Shown here one piece after another: positions 7,836 through 15,288 of a stretch of DNA of 16,294 bases. Origin of the DNA: CAYMTR01 sp964393405 (GTDB lineage: Bacteria; Bacteroidota; Bacteroidia; Bacteroidales; Prolixibacteraceae). The translations under genes and the position numbers were made by a program. The notes under the pieces are model-generated. The model saw only the letters and a list, made by a program, of their open reading frames with translations. It ran no database searches and was not told the DNA's origin. Every line of letters begins with the position of its first letter. The stretch's first letter is position 1. Location of the stretch: NCBI GenBank assembly GCA_964393405.1, contig CAYMTR010000058.1, positions 1-16,294 of the forward strand, written 5' to 3'.

Positions 7836-8780
7836 ATGAAACACTTTATAACTATCATATTGATTTTACTCTCACTGGTAACATTTGCCCAACAAGACGC
7901 GGGTTTCTCGATGTACTTTTTCAACCCGGTTTATGTAAACCCCGGATATGCCGGTAGTCGGGATCTGTTTTCAGGCTCAATAGTTCACCGTAGCCAATGG
8001 GTCGGTATGCGTGGTGCTCCGGTAACCCAATCATTGAGCATACATAGTGCCCTACCGAACACCCATGTAGGACTTGGATTTCAGTTTTATAACGACAAAG
8101 CTGGCCCTATGAGCAACACGGGAATAAATTTAACGTATGCTTACCATCTTCCGATTGGCGAAGAATCAATACTTTCTTTTGGATTGTCGGGAATGGTGAA
8201 CAACATAAGGATTGGATTGGACGATATTAATATTGAAGATGAGAACGATCCCGCATTCATTGGTGAAATCTACACAAGCTGGGTTTACGATGCCAGTACC
8301 GGTATCTATTTCTACCGTAATAGGTTCTATGCAGGGCTGAGTGTGAACCACCTGTTGCAATCGAAGTTTGGGATCGAAGAAGTTTCCGACCCCAATTTGG
8401 CAAAGTTCTACAGGCAGTACTACCTAACTTCGGGCATTGTATTCAAGCTTAACAAATACCTCGATTTCAGGCCATCGCTTTTAATGAAATATGTACAGTC
8501 GGCTCCATTGTTGACCGAGGTTACAGGTTCTCTTTTCATTATGGAGAAGTTTTTTGTAGGCCTTGGTTTTCGAACCGGTAAAAGGGTGAATATGGCAGGT
8601 TACGACAATATGCTTGTGGCCATTCTTGAATTCGATATTACCAGTTTCCTTCGGGTAGGCTATTCCTACGACTATTACCTGAACCGTACGGGGAGTTATA
8701 ATAACGGCACACATGAAATAATGCTGGGTTGGGATATTGGCCGGACACTGACAAAAATGTCGAATCCCAGATACTTCTAA
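7836..8780 (+). CDS. PorP/SprF-family outer-membrane protein
   Basis: 314 residues with a signal peptide (cleaved near FAQQ, about residue 18). The family signature starts at once in the mature protein: FFNPVYVNPGYAGS (28-41), HRSQWVGMRGAP (51-62), then GLGFQFYNDKAGP, LSFGLSGMV and the C-terminal beta-strands GLGFRTGKRVNMAGYDN, FLRVGYSYDYYL, GTHEIMLGWDIG. The length is normal for the family (about 300-340). PorP/SprF proteins are outer-membrane beta-barrels linked to T9SS. SprF is needed for surface display of the type B protein SprB. Position directly after a type B CTD gene makes it the probable dedicated partner or anchor of that product rather than the core-machinery PorP. It is followed 27 bp later by the OmpA protein. 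Confidence 0.93.
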   Translation: MKHFITIILILLSLVTFAQQDAGFSMYFFNPVYVNPGYAGSRDLFSGSIVHRSQWVGMRGAPVTQSLSIHSALPNTHVGLGFQFYNDKAGPMSNTGINLTYAYHLPIGEESILSFGLSGMVNNIRIGLDDINIEDENDPAFIGEIYTSWVYDASTGIYFYRNRFYAGLSVNHLLQSKFGIEEVSDPNLAKFYRQYYLTSGIVFKLNKYLDFRPSLLMKYVQSAPLLTEVTGSLFIMEKFFVGLGFRTGKRVNMAGYDNMLVAILEFDITSFLRVGYSYDYYLNRTGSYNNGTHEIMLGWDIGRTLTKMSNPRYF

Positions 8781-8807
8781 ACTACTCAACACATAATACA
8801 TTCAACT

Positions 8808-11339
8808 ATGAAGCGGGTTTACTTATCAATGATTGTTGCGCTCTTTTCCTTATCAGGAATGGCGCAAACGCCAAAGGCCGATAGGCTTTTCGAGAATTGG
8901 GATTATTTCCGCGCAGCAAAACTTTACGAAAAGGAAGCAGAGAAGAATCCAAGTGCCGACGTTTATTACAAACTGGGTGAATGCTACCGCATAATGAAAC
9001 AATATACTAACGAAGAACAGGCTGCCTACGATAAAGTGAATGCAGCAGGGGTTTACCATAAACCGGAATTCTATCTCAACTATGGTTTGGTGCTGAGAGA
9101 AAATGGAAGGTATGTGCAAGCTAAAGCAGCTTTCAGAAAATACAGTGAATTGATGCCTAATGATCCCCATGGTAAATTTTTCAGCGATGCCATCGGTATT
9201 GTTTTAAAAGATCAAAGATGGGATGAGCCGATTTCGATTGTCAATGTGGCTGAACTGAACACCGAAAATGCAGACTTCTGTCCTGTGTTTTACGACGATG
9301 GTCTAGTGTTCACATCTTCGCGTAAAACATTTAATCACGAGAAAATATACAGTTGGACAGGGGCAAACTTCATGGACTTATATTATGCAAAAAAAGGGAA
9401 CAGTAACACCAATTTTACATCGGTGAACTCCTTTTCCAAGAAGAATAAAGCCTATAATGATGGCCCCGCATGTTTCTCTGCAAACTTCGACACCATTTAT
9501 ATTTCGAGGGTTGAAAAATATTTAAAGGGCATTCAAAAGAAAACATTGAAGATAGAACGGAACAAGATTTTCGTTTCGGCAAAGAAAGACGGAATTTGGT
9601 TAAAATCAGTGCCGTTTGCCTACAATAGCGATAGTTTTTCAGTAGCTATTCCCTACCTTTCTCCCGATGGGATGCGGCTTTATTTTGCATCCAACAAACC
9701 CGGTGGTTACGGCGAAACCGATCTCTATTATTGCATGCGTGAGGGCAACAAGTGGGGCAAACCGATCAATATGGGACCTAACATCAATACTTTCAACCGT
9801 GAAAAATTTCCTTATATCGACAATGCCGGGAATTTCTATTTCTCGTCCGATGGCTATCAGGGGTTTGGAGGAATGGATATTTGTGTGGCCTTGAATCAGA
9901 ACGGCACTTTGCAAAAAGCCATCCCTATGAAATACCCCTTTAATTCATATTCCGACGACTATGGGATTATGTTTATCGAAGACGGGAAAACAGGGTATTT
10001 CTCTTCTAACCGCGAAGCGGGAGGAATAGGCGATGACGACATTTTCTATTTCGACTTAAAAGGCAGAGATATGCCTGAAGATTTAGTAGCATCGGTTTAC
10101 ACCATAGGTTATCTGCCAAAACTTCAAGATTTAGAAGTTCAGTTCGTTGTAAACTCGCCTAAAAATGTTCTTGGTGAACGCAGGGTAAGGGAAACCTTTC
10201 CATTACGGAACTATGTGTTTTTCGATTTAGGATCGACAGAAATCCCCGATAGATATGTGTTGTTGACCCGCGACCAAGTGAAAGAATTCAAAGAAGATCA
10301 ACTTGAGGAATTTGCCTCTAAAAATAAAATCGGTCGATCGAAACGACAAATGACAGCCTATTACAATGTTCTGAACATTGTTGGCGACCGTTTGGGGAAA
10401 AGCCCAACCTCGGCCATTACCTTGGTGGGCTCATCGGAAAAAGGCCCGAAAGACGGGGTGGCTATGGCCCAATCAATTAAGAAATACCTTACCAGTGTTT
10501 TTCAAATCAATGAAAATCGAATCAGCATTGAAGGGCGCGACAAACCCAAACTTCCGTCGGAACAATTGGGTGGGATGTTAGAATTGGAACTACTTCGCGA
10601 AGGCGATCGCAGGGTATCTATCGAAAGTCGTTCACCTGCCTTGTTAATGGAATTTCAGGCCGGACCGGGAGCGTCGCTAAAACCTATTGAATTTAATGTG
10701 ATACAAGAAGCCCCGCTTGAAAGTTATGTCACATTTAACGTCGATGGTGCCAATGAAGCATTATCATCATGGTCGATGGAAATAATGGATATGCAGGGAA
10801 TATCGCATCTTCATGGCCCATACACCCGCGAGAAAGTAAGCATTGCGGGAAAATACTTGTTGGGCAAGAAACCTGCTGGCGACTTTATGATTACCATGAC
10901 CGGCGAAACTTATAATGGCACCCAGATAATTAAAGATACCACAATTCATGTTGAGCTTTGGAAACAAAACATCAACGACGAGGGCTTGAGATATAGTGTG
11001 ATCTTTGAATTTGACGATTCAAGATCAATTGCGTTATACGAGAAATACCTCACAGATATTGTAACACCTAAAATACCAAAGGGCGGAAGTTTGATTATAC
11101 ATGGCTATACCGACATTATAGGCACCGAAAGAAACAATTTAAAACTATCGTTGGCTAGGGCAACCGATGTGAGCAACATTTTTAAACGCGCACTAAGTAA
11201 TGCAAATCGTAACGATGTCAAGATAGAGGTGTATGGGTTTGGCGAAGACCAAGACTTGTCGCCCTTTGAAAACAGTTTGCCAGAAGAGCGTTTTTACAAT
11301 CGTACTGTAATTATTGATATAGTTCCCAAAACAGAATAG
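8808..11339 (+). CDS. PorE-like OmpA-family protein (TPR, PD40 propeller, degenerate and intact OmpA domains)
   Basis: 843 residues. Signal peptide 1-19. Residues 22-130 are TPR-like helices (YFRAAKLYEKEAEKNP, YYKLGECY). Residues 145-415 form a PD40/WD40-like propeller with repeats such as YLSPDGMRLYFASNKPGG and YFSSDGYQGFGGMDI. Residues 460-610 look OmpA-like (YVFFDLGSTEIPDRYVLL, RISIEGRDKPKLPSEQ, LREGDRRVSIES) but lack the usual diaminopimelate-binding T-D and N-x-x-L-S-x-x-R-A residues. A beta-rich linker spans 615-720. Residues 725-840 are a complete OmpA C-terminal domain (VIFEFDDS, IIHGYTDIIG, LKLSLARATDV, YGFGEDQDL, RFYNRTVIID), expected to bind peptidoglycan. The domain order is close to PorE of T9SS, though I cannot pick out the carboxypeptidase-regulatory domain with certainty. 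As last gene of the operon it probably tethers the PorP-like complex to the cell wall. Confidence 0.9.
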   Translation: MKRVYLSMIVALFSLSGMAQTPKADRLFENWDYFRAAKLYEKEAEKNPSADVYYKLGECYRIMKQYTNEEQAAYDKVNAAGVYHKPEFYLNYGLVLRENGRYVQAKAAFRKYSELMPNDPHGKFFSDAIGIVLKDQRWDEPISIVNVAELNTENADFCPVFYDDGLVFTSSRKTFNHEKIYSWTGANFMDLYYAKKGNSNTNFTSVNSFSKKNKAYNDGPACFSANFDTIYISRVEKYLKGIQKKTLKIERNKIFVSAKKDGIWLKSVPFAYNSDSFSVAIPYLSPDGMRLYFASNKPGGYGETDLYYCMREGNKWGKPINMGPNINTFNREKFPYIDNAGNFYFSSDGYQGFGGMDICVALNQNGTLQKAIPMKYPFNSYSDDYGIMFIEDGKTGYFSSNREAGGIGDDDIFYFDLKGRDMPEDLVASVYTIGYLPKLQDLEVQFVVNSPKNVLGERRVRETFPLRNYVFFDLGSTEIPDRYVLLTRDQVKEFKEDQLEEFASKNKIGRSKRQMTAYYNVLNIVGDRLGKSPTSAITLVGSSEKGPKDGVAMAQSIKKYLTSVFQINENRISIEGRDKPKLPSEQLGGMLELELLREGDRRVSIESRSPALLMEFQAGPGASLKPIEFNVIQEAPLESYVTFNVDGANEALSSWSMEIMDMQGISHLHGPYTREKVSIAGKYLLGKKPAGDFMITMTGETYNGTQIIKDTTIHVELWKQNINDEGLRYSVIFEFDDSRSIALYEKYLTDIVTPKIPKGGSLIIHGYTDIIGTERNNLKLSLARATDVSNIFKRALSNANRNDVKIEVYGFGEDQDLSPFENSLPEERFYNRTVIIDIVPKTE

Positions 11340-11385
11340 GAAATTCCACAACATATTCATTTTGTTCTTAATTATGTATAATCTT

Positions 11386-11553
11386 ATGAAAAAGACGATT
11401 CGAGATTTAAATTTGATACCAAGAATTGGTGTTTTCGAAAAAAAATATTTACAATTGCAAATAATACATCAATATTACTTGGAGAATAAGGAGAATAGGT
11501 ATAAAGCTCTTATTAAGGAGCTTGAAATTGCAGAGAAAAGGGATTTATATTGA
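11386..11553 (+). CDS. Small hypothetical ORF (doubtful)
   Basis: A 55-residue frame starting MKKTIRDLNLIPRIGVFEKK, rich in Lys/Glu/Leu with a heptad-like helical second half and no signal peptide. In-frame upstream starts exist (ATG 11374, TTG 11362). It begins 46 bp after the operon ends. I recognise no family, and in AT-rich DNA this length can arise by chance. It may be a real small protein, a remnant or noise. Confidence 0.3.
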   Translation: MKKTIRDLNLIPRIGVFEKKYLQLQIIHQYYLENKENRYKALIKELEIAEKRDLY

Positions 11554-11647
11554 AGAAATATTGTTGATATTTTAAAAGTTTAGCCAGGAAATAGACATTG
11601 AATACCGTATAGGCGAATGAAATTGAATAAATAGGAATCGCAGTGAT

Positions 11648-12091
11648 ATGATGAAAATTGAAAAGATTATTGAAAATAAAAAACAGTTCCTTGACTTATT
11701 GTTGCTTGCAGACGAGCAAGAAGATATGATTGACAAGTATTTGCCTGATGGAGACTTGTTTGCTTTATATGACGATGATTTGAAAAGTGTTTGCGTTGTA
11801 TTACCAATAAATAACGAAACCTGTGAGTTGAAAAACATAGCGACTTACGAGAAATATCAATGCAAAGGGTACGGTAGGGCGTTGATAAATTTCATTTCTG
11901 ATTTCTACAAAAACGACTTCAAAATAATGCTTGTCGGGACAGGGGAAACGCCTGCTATATTGTCATTTTATGAAAGTTGTGGATTTGAAAAGTCACATCG
12001 GGTAAAGAATTTCTTTACAGACNNNNNNNNNNCTATGTTCGACGGAGACATACAACTTGTTGATATGATTTATCTTAAAAAGAATTTATAG
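11648..12091 (+). CDS. GNAT-family N-acetyltransferase (interrupted by a 10-N gap)
   Basis: A GNAT protein of about 147 residues with no signal peptide. The acetyl-CoA pyrophosphate loop is Q-C-K-G-Y-G-R-A (residues 71-78) on the usual strand-helix transition after LKNIATYEKY. Further on are IMLVGTGETPAILSFYESCGF, the typical strand 5/helix 4 region, and a C-terminal VDMIYLKK strand. A run of ten Ns at 12023-12032 replaces about four residues after FFTD. The frame happens to stay open, but the true gap length is not known. Relatives in other bacteria carry a short N-Y-x-x-P-like stretch here from memory, which would fit the partial codon Nct as Pro but may need one more codon than shown. The acceptor substrate is unknown. 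Two adjacent ATGs (11648, 11651) could serve as start. Confidence 0.85.
   Translation: MMKIEKIIENKKQFLDLLLLADEQEDMIDKYLPDGDLFALYDDDLKSVCVVLPINNETCELKNIATYEKYQCKGYGRALINFISDFYKNDFKIMLVGTGETPAILSFYESCGFEKSHRVKNFFTDXXXXMFDGDIQLVDMIYLKKNL
12023..12032. other. Assembly gap (10 Ns)
   Basis: Ten unresolved bases inside the acetyltransferase gene. Such short runs are usually scaffolding placeholders, so their length should not be taken as real. Confidence 0.95.
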
Positions 12092-12156
12092 GAATAGCAT
12101 AATTGTATTGTTTTATTTTTATACGCAACCGTTAGTCTTAAGCAAAATAAGAACCG

Positions 12157-12606
12157 ATGAAAAACACTTTGTTAATTTTTTCAATAATATTATTATTTTC
12201 ATGTAATTCCAATCAAACAGACAGCATGAGAATATCGAAAGAAGAAATGTTCAAGATTGTAAAAGAATGTGATGATCAGTTTCGAATTGGAGTACAAAAC
12301 CGGGATTCTGCATTAATCACCAATATGTATTCAGACAGTGCTCAATATATTATTCCACAAAGAGATATTTTAGTTGGTAAAACTGAAATTGGCAAAGAAT
12401 GGGCTGAATTTCTAAGGTTGAAAGAACAACCAATTGATTTAATTCTAAATACTGAAGATGTCAGAGGAAACCGTGAAATTATATATGAAACCGGCCAGGG
12501 TTACACACTTTTAGCTGATTCAGCAAAATGGGCATTCAACTTTGTTAACGTTTGGCGACTACAGAACGATGGATCCTATAAATTGGAAATAGATATTTAC
12601 AATTAA
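12157..12606 (+). CDS. NTF2-like (SnoaL/DUF4440-type) lipoprotein
   Basis: 149 residues. The hydrophobic leader ends in a lipobox (L-F-S-C, lipidated Cys16), so the protein should be membrane-anchored. The mature part has the NTF2-like cone-fold pattern: an N-terminal helix (SKEEMFKIVKECDDQFRIGV), then the typical RDSALITNMYSDSAQYIIPQ (helix plus first strand), the K-T-E-I-G-K-E-W-A-E-F-L helix, and antiparallel strands ending NFVNVWRLQNDGSYKLEIDI. Many such proteins bind small ligands or are of unknown function, and the dedicated catalytic residues of ketosteroid isomerases are not evident. The gene is flanked by 65 bp upstream and 387 bp downstream, with no obvious partner. Confidence 0.78.
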   Translation: MKNTLLIFSIILLFSCNSNQTDSMRISKEEMFKIVKECDDQFRIGVQNRDSALITNMYSDSAQYIIPQRDILVGKTEIGKEWAEFLRLKEQPIDLILNTEDVRGNREIIYETGQGYTLLADSAKWAFNFVNVWRLQNDGSYKLEIDIYN

Positions 12607-12993
12607 GTTCAGAATTTTCCTTTATTCTAAGTTTTATTTATTTATGCATGAAATCAAGTAAGGCATAATGTTGTCAGCAATTTTCGACGGCTCAAACAAT
12701 TGTTGTAAAATCACGTCTATCACAGCTATGTTGAATTAACTGTTCATTTTGACCGGGAAATGCAATTTATTTATAATAAAAGGTATTTATGTATATTATA
12801 TTTGTAAATATGTAATAACAATAATCGATCCTGACAATTAAAGATAGCACTGCATCGTTTGGCTTTTTTAACACAGATTCAAGAATAGAAGTTGACAGAG
12901 CTTAAAAAGAGTTGGTAAAGATTTGGGAGGTTAGTGTTTCAGATTCTTAAATACATATTTGCTAGACATTAACTACCATAAAAAAATACAACC
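12607..12993. other. 387-bp AT-rich intergenic region
   Basis: No ORF of note and no RNA gene that I recognise. The octamer TATATTTG at 12797-12804 matches the Bacteroidota -7 consensus TAnnTTTG. Only a weak TTTA (12770-12773) lies at a plausible -33 distance, and the next start is 190 bp away, so a promoter here is a weak guess. Confidence 0.35.
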
Positions 12994-13797
12994 ATGACAT
13001 ACATTAAACAAATTATGAAAAGATTAAACTTGATAATTATAGTTTTAACAATTTCAATGCATATTTCCTTTGGGCAAAATGATCAAGACACAATTTTTAC
13101 AAAAATTGGACATTCAATCCAGTTAGAATCAAAAATACTAAAACAGATAAAAACAGTTTATATACACCTACCATTTAATTTTGATCCTAACAAAGAATAT
13201 CCATTGGTAATCCTGTCAGATTTTATGGCTTTTAAACCCTTATCAAGTATTACCGAAATAATGGCATATAACAAGACTATTCCGCAATGTATTGTTGTAT
13301 GCCCTGTAACAACAAATGCTCGAGTAGATTATTCCCCGATCATAAATGATACTTCTGAAACAATTAATGGAGGAAAAACAATAGCATTCTTTGAAAAAGA
13401 ATTAATACCATTTTTGGAGTCAAATTATAAGATTTCAAAAAAAATTATTTGGGGACAAAATTATTCTGGAATGTTTACAACGTTCGTTTTGTTATCTAAT
13501 CCTGATTTGTTTGATGGATATTTTTCAGATGTTCCACAACTAGACAAATTAAAAAATGAAATTGAAAGTGAAAATTGCTTTAAAAATATTGGTAATAATA
13601 AAGTTTTTTATCAGATCTCATGGACAAAATTAGAGGATAAAACAGTTGAAATGAATAATTTCATTGGTAAACTTGAATCTTATTCTCCTGATAGTCTTAA
13701 ATGGAAATATTTAGAACAAAATGATTCCATTATAATTACTCATATTTTGACTAATTATACATATGGACTAAAGGAATTTTTTAGAGAAATTAAGTAA
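12994..13797 (+). CDS. Exported esterase-fold (PF00756-like) protein with nucleophile position changed to Asn
   Basis: 267 residues with a signal peptide cleaved near SFGQ (about residue 27). A second ATG at 13015 would give a shorter, equally good leader. The body follows the esterase-D/Fes-like layout: VYIHLPFNFDPNKEYPLVIL, a long central region, the FFEKELIPFLESNYKI segment before the nucleophile elbow, and NPDLFDGYFSDVPQL just after it. In relatives the elbow reads G-H-S-x-G-G. Here it is G-Q-N-Y-S-G (154-159), so Asn156 stands where the catalytic Ser is expected. Ser158 is two positions off. A His (H250) is kept near the C-terminus before YTYGLKEFF. The protein may be a non-catalytic binding protein or have changed chemistry. 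Base composition is markedly AT-rich compared with the T9SS operon. Confidence 0.75.
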   Translation: MTYIKQIMKRLNLIIIVLTISMHISFGQNDQDTIFTKIGHSIQLESKILKQIKTVYIHLPFNFDPNKEYPLVILSDFMAFKPLSSITEIMAYNKTIPQCIVVCPVTTNARVDYSPIINDTSETINGGKTIAFFEKELIPFLESNYKISKKIIWGQNYSGMFTTFVLLSNPDLFDGYFSDVPQLDKLKNEIESENCFKNIGNNKVFYQISWTKLEDKTVEMNNFIGKLESYSPDSLKWKYLEQNDSIIITHILTNYTYGLKEFFREIK

Positions 13798-13823
13798 TAA
13801 ATTACAGCAGCTACTTGATTTAA

Positions 13824-14015
13824 AAAAATCATAACTTTGGAAAAAACATTTCTGAATGTAAGAATGGATTATATGGAAGCGATAATGCTAAGTCTAATCA
13901 AAAGTAGTGTCCTAAAGATACTTTTGGAAAAACTCTTACCATCAAAATAAAAGACCGCGAAATGTATATGAAAGGGATTGAATACTCATATTACTACGAA
14001 CAAAATAACTTATGA
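13824..14015 (+). pseudogene. Remnant of a decayed coding sequence upstream of the flavodoxin gene
   Basis: One frame reads protein-like text with no start codon at its head: NFGKNISECKNGLYGSDNAK, then an in-frame TAG at 13905-13907, then PKDTFGKTLTIKIKDREMYM and KGIEYSYYYEQNN. The frame ends in TGA at 14013-14015, which overlaps the ATG of the next gene as ATGA, the arrangement of translationally coupled genes. I infer the C-terminal tail of a former gene, truncated at its 5' end and carrying a nonsense mutation. No family is recognised. Chance cannot be excluded at this length. Confidence 0.42.
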
Positions 14016-14605
14016 AAAAACGAGACTTTTTTAAAACTAGCCTAATAGCAGCAGGAGCTTTACTTTTACCTCGTAAAATGTTAGCTCTGGAGTATTATCC
14101 CACTAAAGAAAGCGGTGAATGGGCCATTCTTTATGGAACATGGTGCGGAACTTCGCGCGATGCCAGTGTCTGGATTTCTGAAGGCATGGATGGTATTGCC
14201 AACGTTTTTGATGTTAGGGAGAATCCCGATTTATCGAAATATAAACATATTATCATAGGAGGGTCTGTTCGAAGTGGGGTCACCCCAAAGGAATTACAGG
14301 AATACTTGACCAAGCACAAAGAGTCATTAAAAAATAAAATCAGAGGGTATTTTGCTGTTTGTGGAAACATGAAACAGCCGATTACACAAGATCAATATCG
14401 TAATTTCTTCGACAATCATCTTGTCAAATTGACTGATGTAGAAGGGGTGCCATCAAAGGTATTTTTAGGTCGTATTACCTGGGGGCTTATGGAACCTGAT
14501 GTCAGGAAACAAATGCAATCTTTTCCAAATATGGCAGAATATGATAATCTTAAACGTAGTGAATGTATGGCCTTTGGCCAGGAAGTTATTAAGAACATGA
14601 AATAA
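14012..14605 (+). CDS. Flavodoxin-domain protein with Tat-like leader
   Basis: 197 residues. The N-terminus, KKRDFFKTSLIAAGALLLP, resembles a Tat signal in its K-R variant, with cleavage perhaps near MLA (about residue 25). From residue 37 the protein follows the flavodoxin_5/HemG-type fold: AILYGTWCGTSRDAS (phosphate-binding loop for FMN), a D-V-R-E-N-P-D-L-S-K-Y region, IIIGGSVRSGVTPKELQEYL (second flavin loop and helix), and GYFAVCGNM. These domains bind FMN and shuttle electrons or oxidise protoporphyrinogen. Export of such a domain is unusual, but Tat transports folded cofactor proteins, so the two features agree. The start overlaps the stop of the preceding remnant frame (ATGA). No redox partner is visible nearby. 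Confidence 0.85.
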   Translation: MKKRDFFKTSLIAAGALLLPRKMLALEYYPTKESGEWAILYGTWCGTSRDASVWISEGMDGIANVFDVRENPDLSKYKHIIIGGSVRSGVTPKELQEYLTKHKESLKNKIRGYFAVCGNMKQPITQDQYRNFFDNHLVKLTDVEGVPSKVFLGRITWGLMEPDVRKQMQSFPNMAEYDNLKRSECMAFGQEVIKNMK

Positions 14606-14714
14606 AATGCCTAAATCTTTTTCATAATTATTTGACGTTTCAATTTAAACTATTAGGCAGTTTCATAGTCTTATACTACATATATAGATTTTTTAAACAC
14701 TTTAAATAGCCACT

Positions 14715-15203
14715 ATGAACATTAAACCTAAAACATTAGTTTTAACAATGAGCTTTGTAATCTTGGCAGTACTTGGATTACAAGGACAAACTGTTCCATC
14801 GGGGAGCAAGATTGATGGAGCTGCCCAAATTGATACAACACGAAGTATCGCACAATACTTCACTTCGGTAACAACAAAAATGAAGGCACCGGATGCTGAA
14901 GGATTCATTCAACGTTGGTTGCTCTTAGAACCAATCAACAAACCTAATCGTAGCAATACTGTNNNNNNNNNNNNNNNNNNNNNNNNNNNNNNNNNNNNNN
15001 NNNNNNNNNNNNNNNNNNNNNNNNNNNNNNNNNNNNNNNNNNNNNNNNNNNNNNNNNNNNNNTCGACCCGTCTAACACTTAACAAAGGAAAGAATATAAT
15101 CCGGGGGGCAGTAATCAATGGTCCCGGAATGAGTGATTTCTGTGTTCGCTTCCTTGATGAAAAAGGACAGCCGATTAAAGACCTCCCAATTAGTTGTGAA
15201 TAA
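14715..15203 (+). CDS. Secreted protein of a carbohydrate-utilisation locus, broken by a 100-N gap
   Basis: The signal peptide (MNIKPKTLVLTMSFVILAVL, cleaved near GQ at 24-25) is followed by IDGAAQIDTTRSIAQYF and FIQRWLLLEPINKPNRSN. After a 100-N gap the frame resumes with LTLNKGKNIIRGAVINGPGM and SDFCVRFLDEKGQPIKDL and then stops. These two halves resemble a beta-rich module I associate with Bacteroidota proteins encoded beside, or fused to, glycoside hydrolases and esterases. That assignment is from memory of the pattern, not from a search. The frame joins across the gap only because the placeholder has a compatible length, so the true size is unknown, and two separate genes cannot be excluded. 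The GH43 gene follows 85 bp later. Confidence 0.6.
   Translation: MNIKPKTLVLTMSFVILAVLGLQGQTVPSGSKIDGAAQIDTTRSIAQYFTSVTTKMKAPDAEGFIQRWLLLEPINKPNRSNTXXXXXXXXXXXXXXXXXXXXXXXXXXXXXXXXXXSTRLTLNKGKNIIRGAVINGPGMSDFCVRFLDEKGQPIKDLPISCE
14963..15062. other. Assembly gap (100 Ns)
   Basis: Exactly 100 unresolved bases, the conventional placeholder for a scaffold gap of unknown length. It removes the middle of the secreted protein gene. Confidence 0.97.
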
Positions 15204-15288
15204 AAACAGCCAGTCATTCTTTAAAAATCTCAATTGTAAATTAATTAGAATTATGAAACGAACATGTTCGATGCAAACACATACACTT

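Noticed and set aside
7599..8801. Reverse-strand frames opposite the type B CTD and PorP/SprF genes
   Set aside because: They lie wholly against well-supported forward genes and show no domain, signal peptide or family pattern.
12797..12804. TATATTTG as a definite promoter for the esterase-like gene
   Set aside because: It matches the -7 consensus, but the -33 element is poor and the start codon is about 190 bp away. In AT-rich DNA this octamer is common.
13832..13839. TAACTTTG as a promoter for the flavodoxin-like gene
   Set aside because: No -33 element at the right distance, and it lies in or at the edge of the gene remnant.
13864..13950. 28-codon ORF MDYMEAIML... upstream of the flavodoxin-like gene
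   Set aside because: Short, no recognised family, and in a different frame from the more protein-like remnant that overlaps it.
14608..14658. TGCCTAA / TTAGGCA inverted repeat after the flavodoxin-like gene as a terminator
   Set aside because: Only 7 bp of stem with a loop of 37 nt and no T-run after it.
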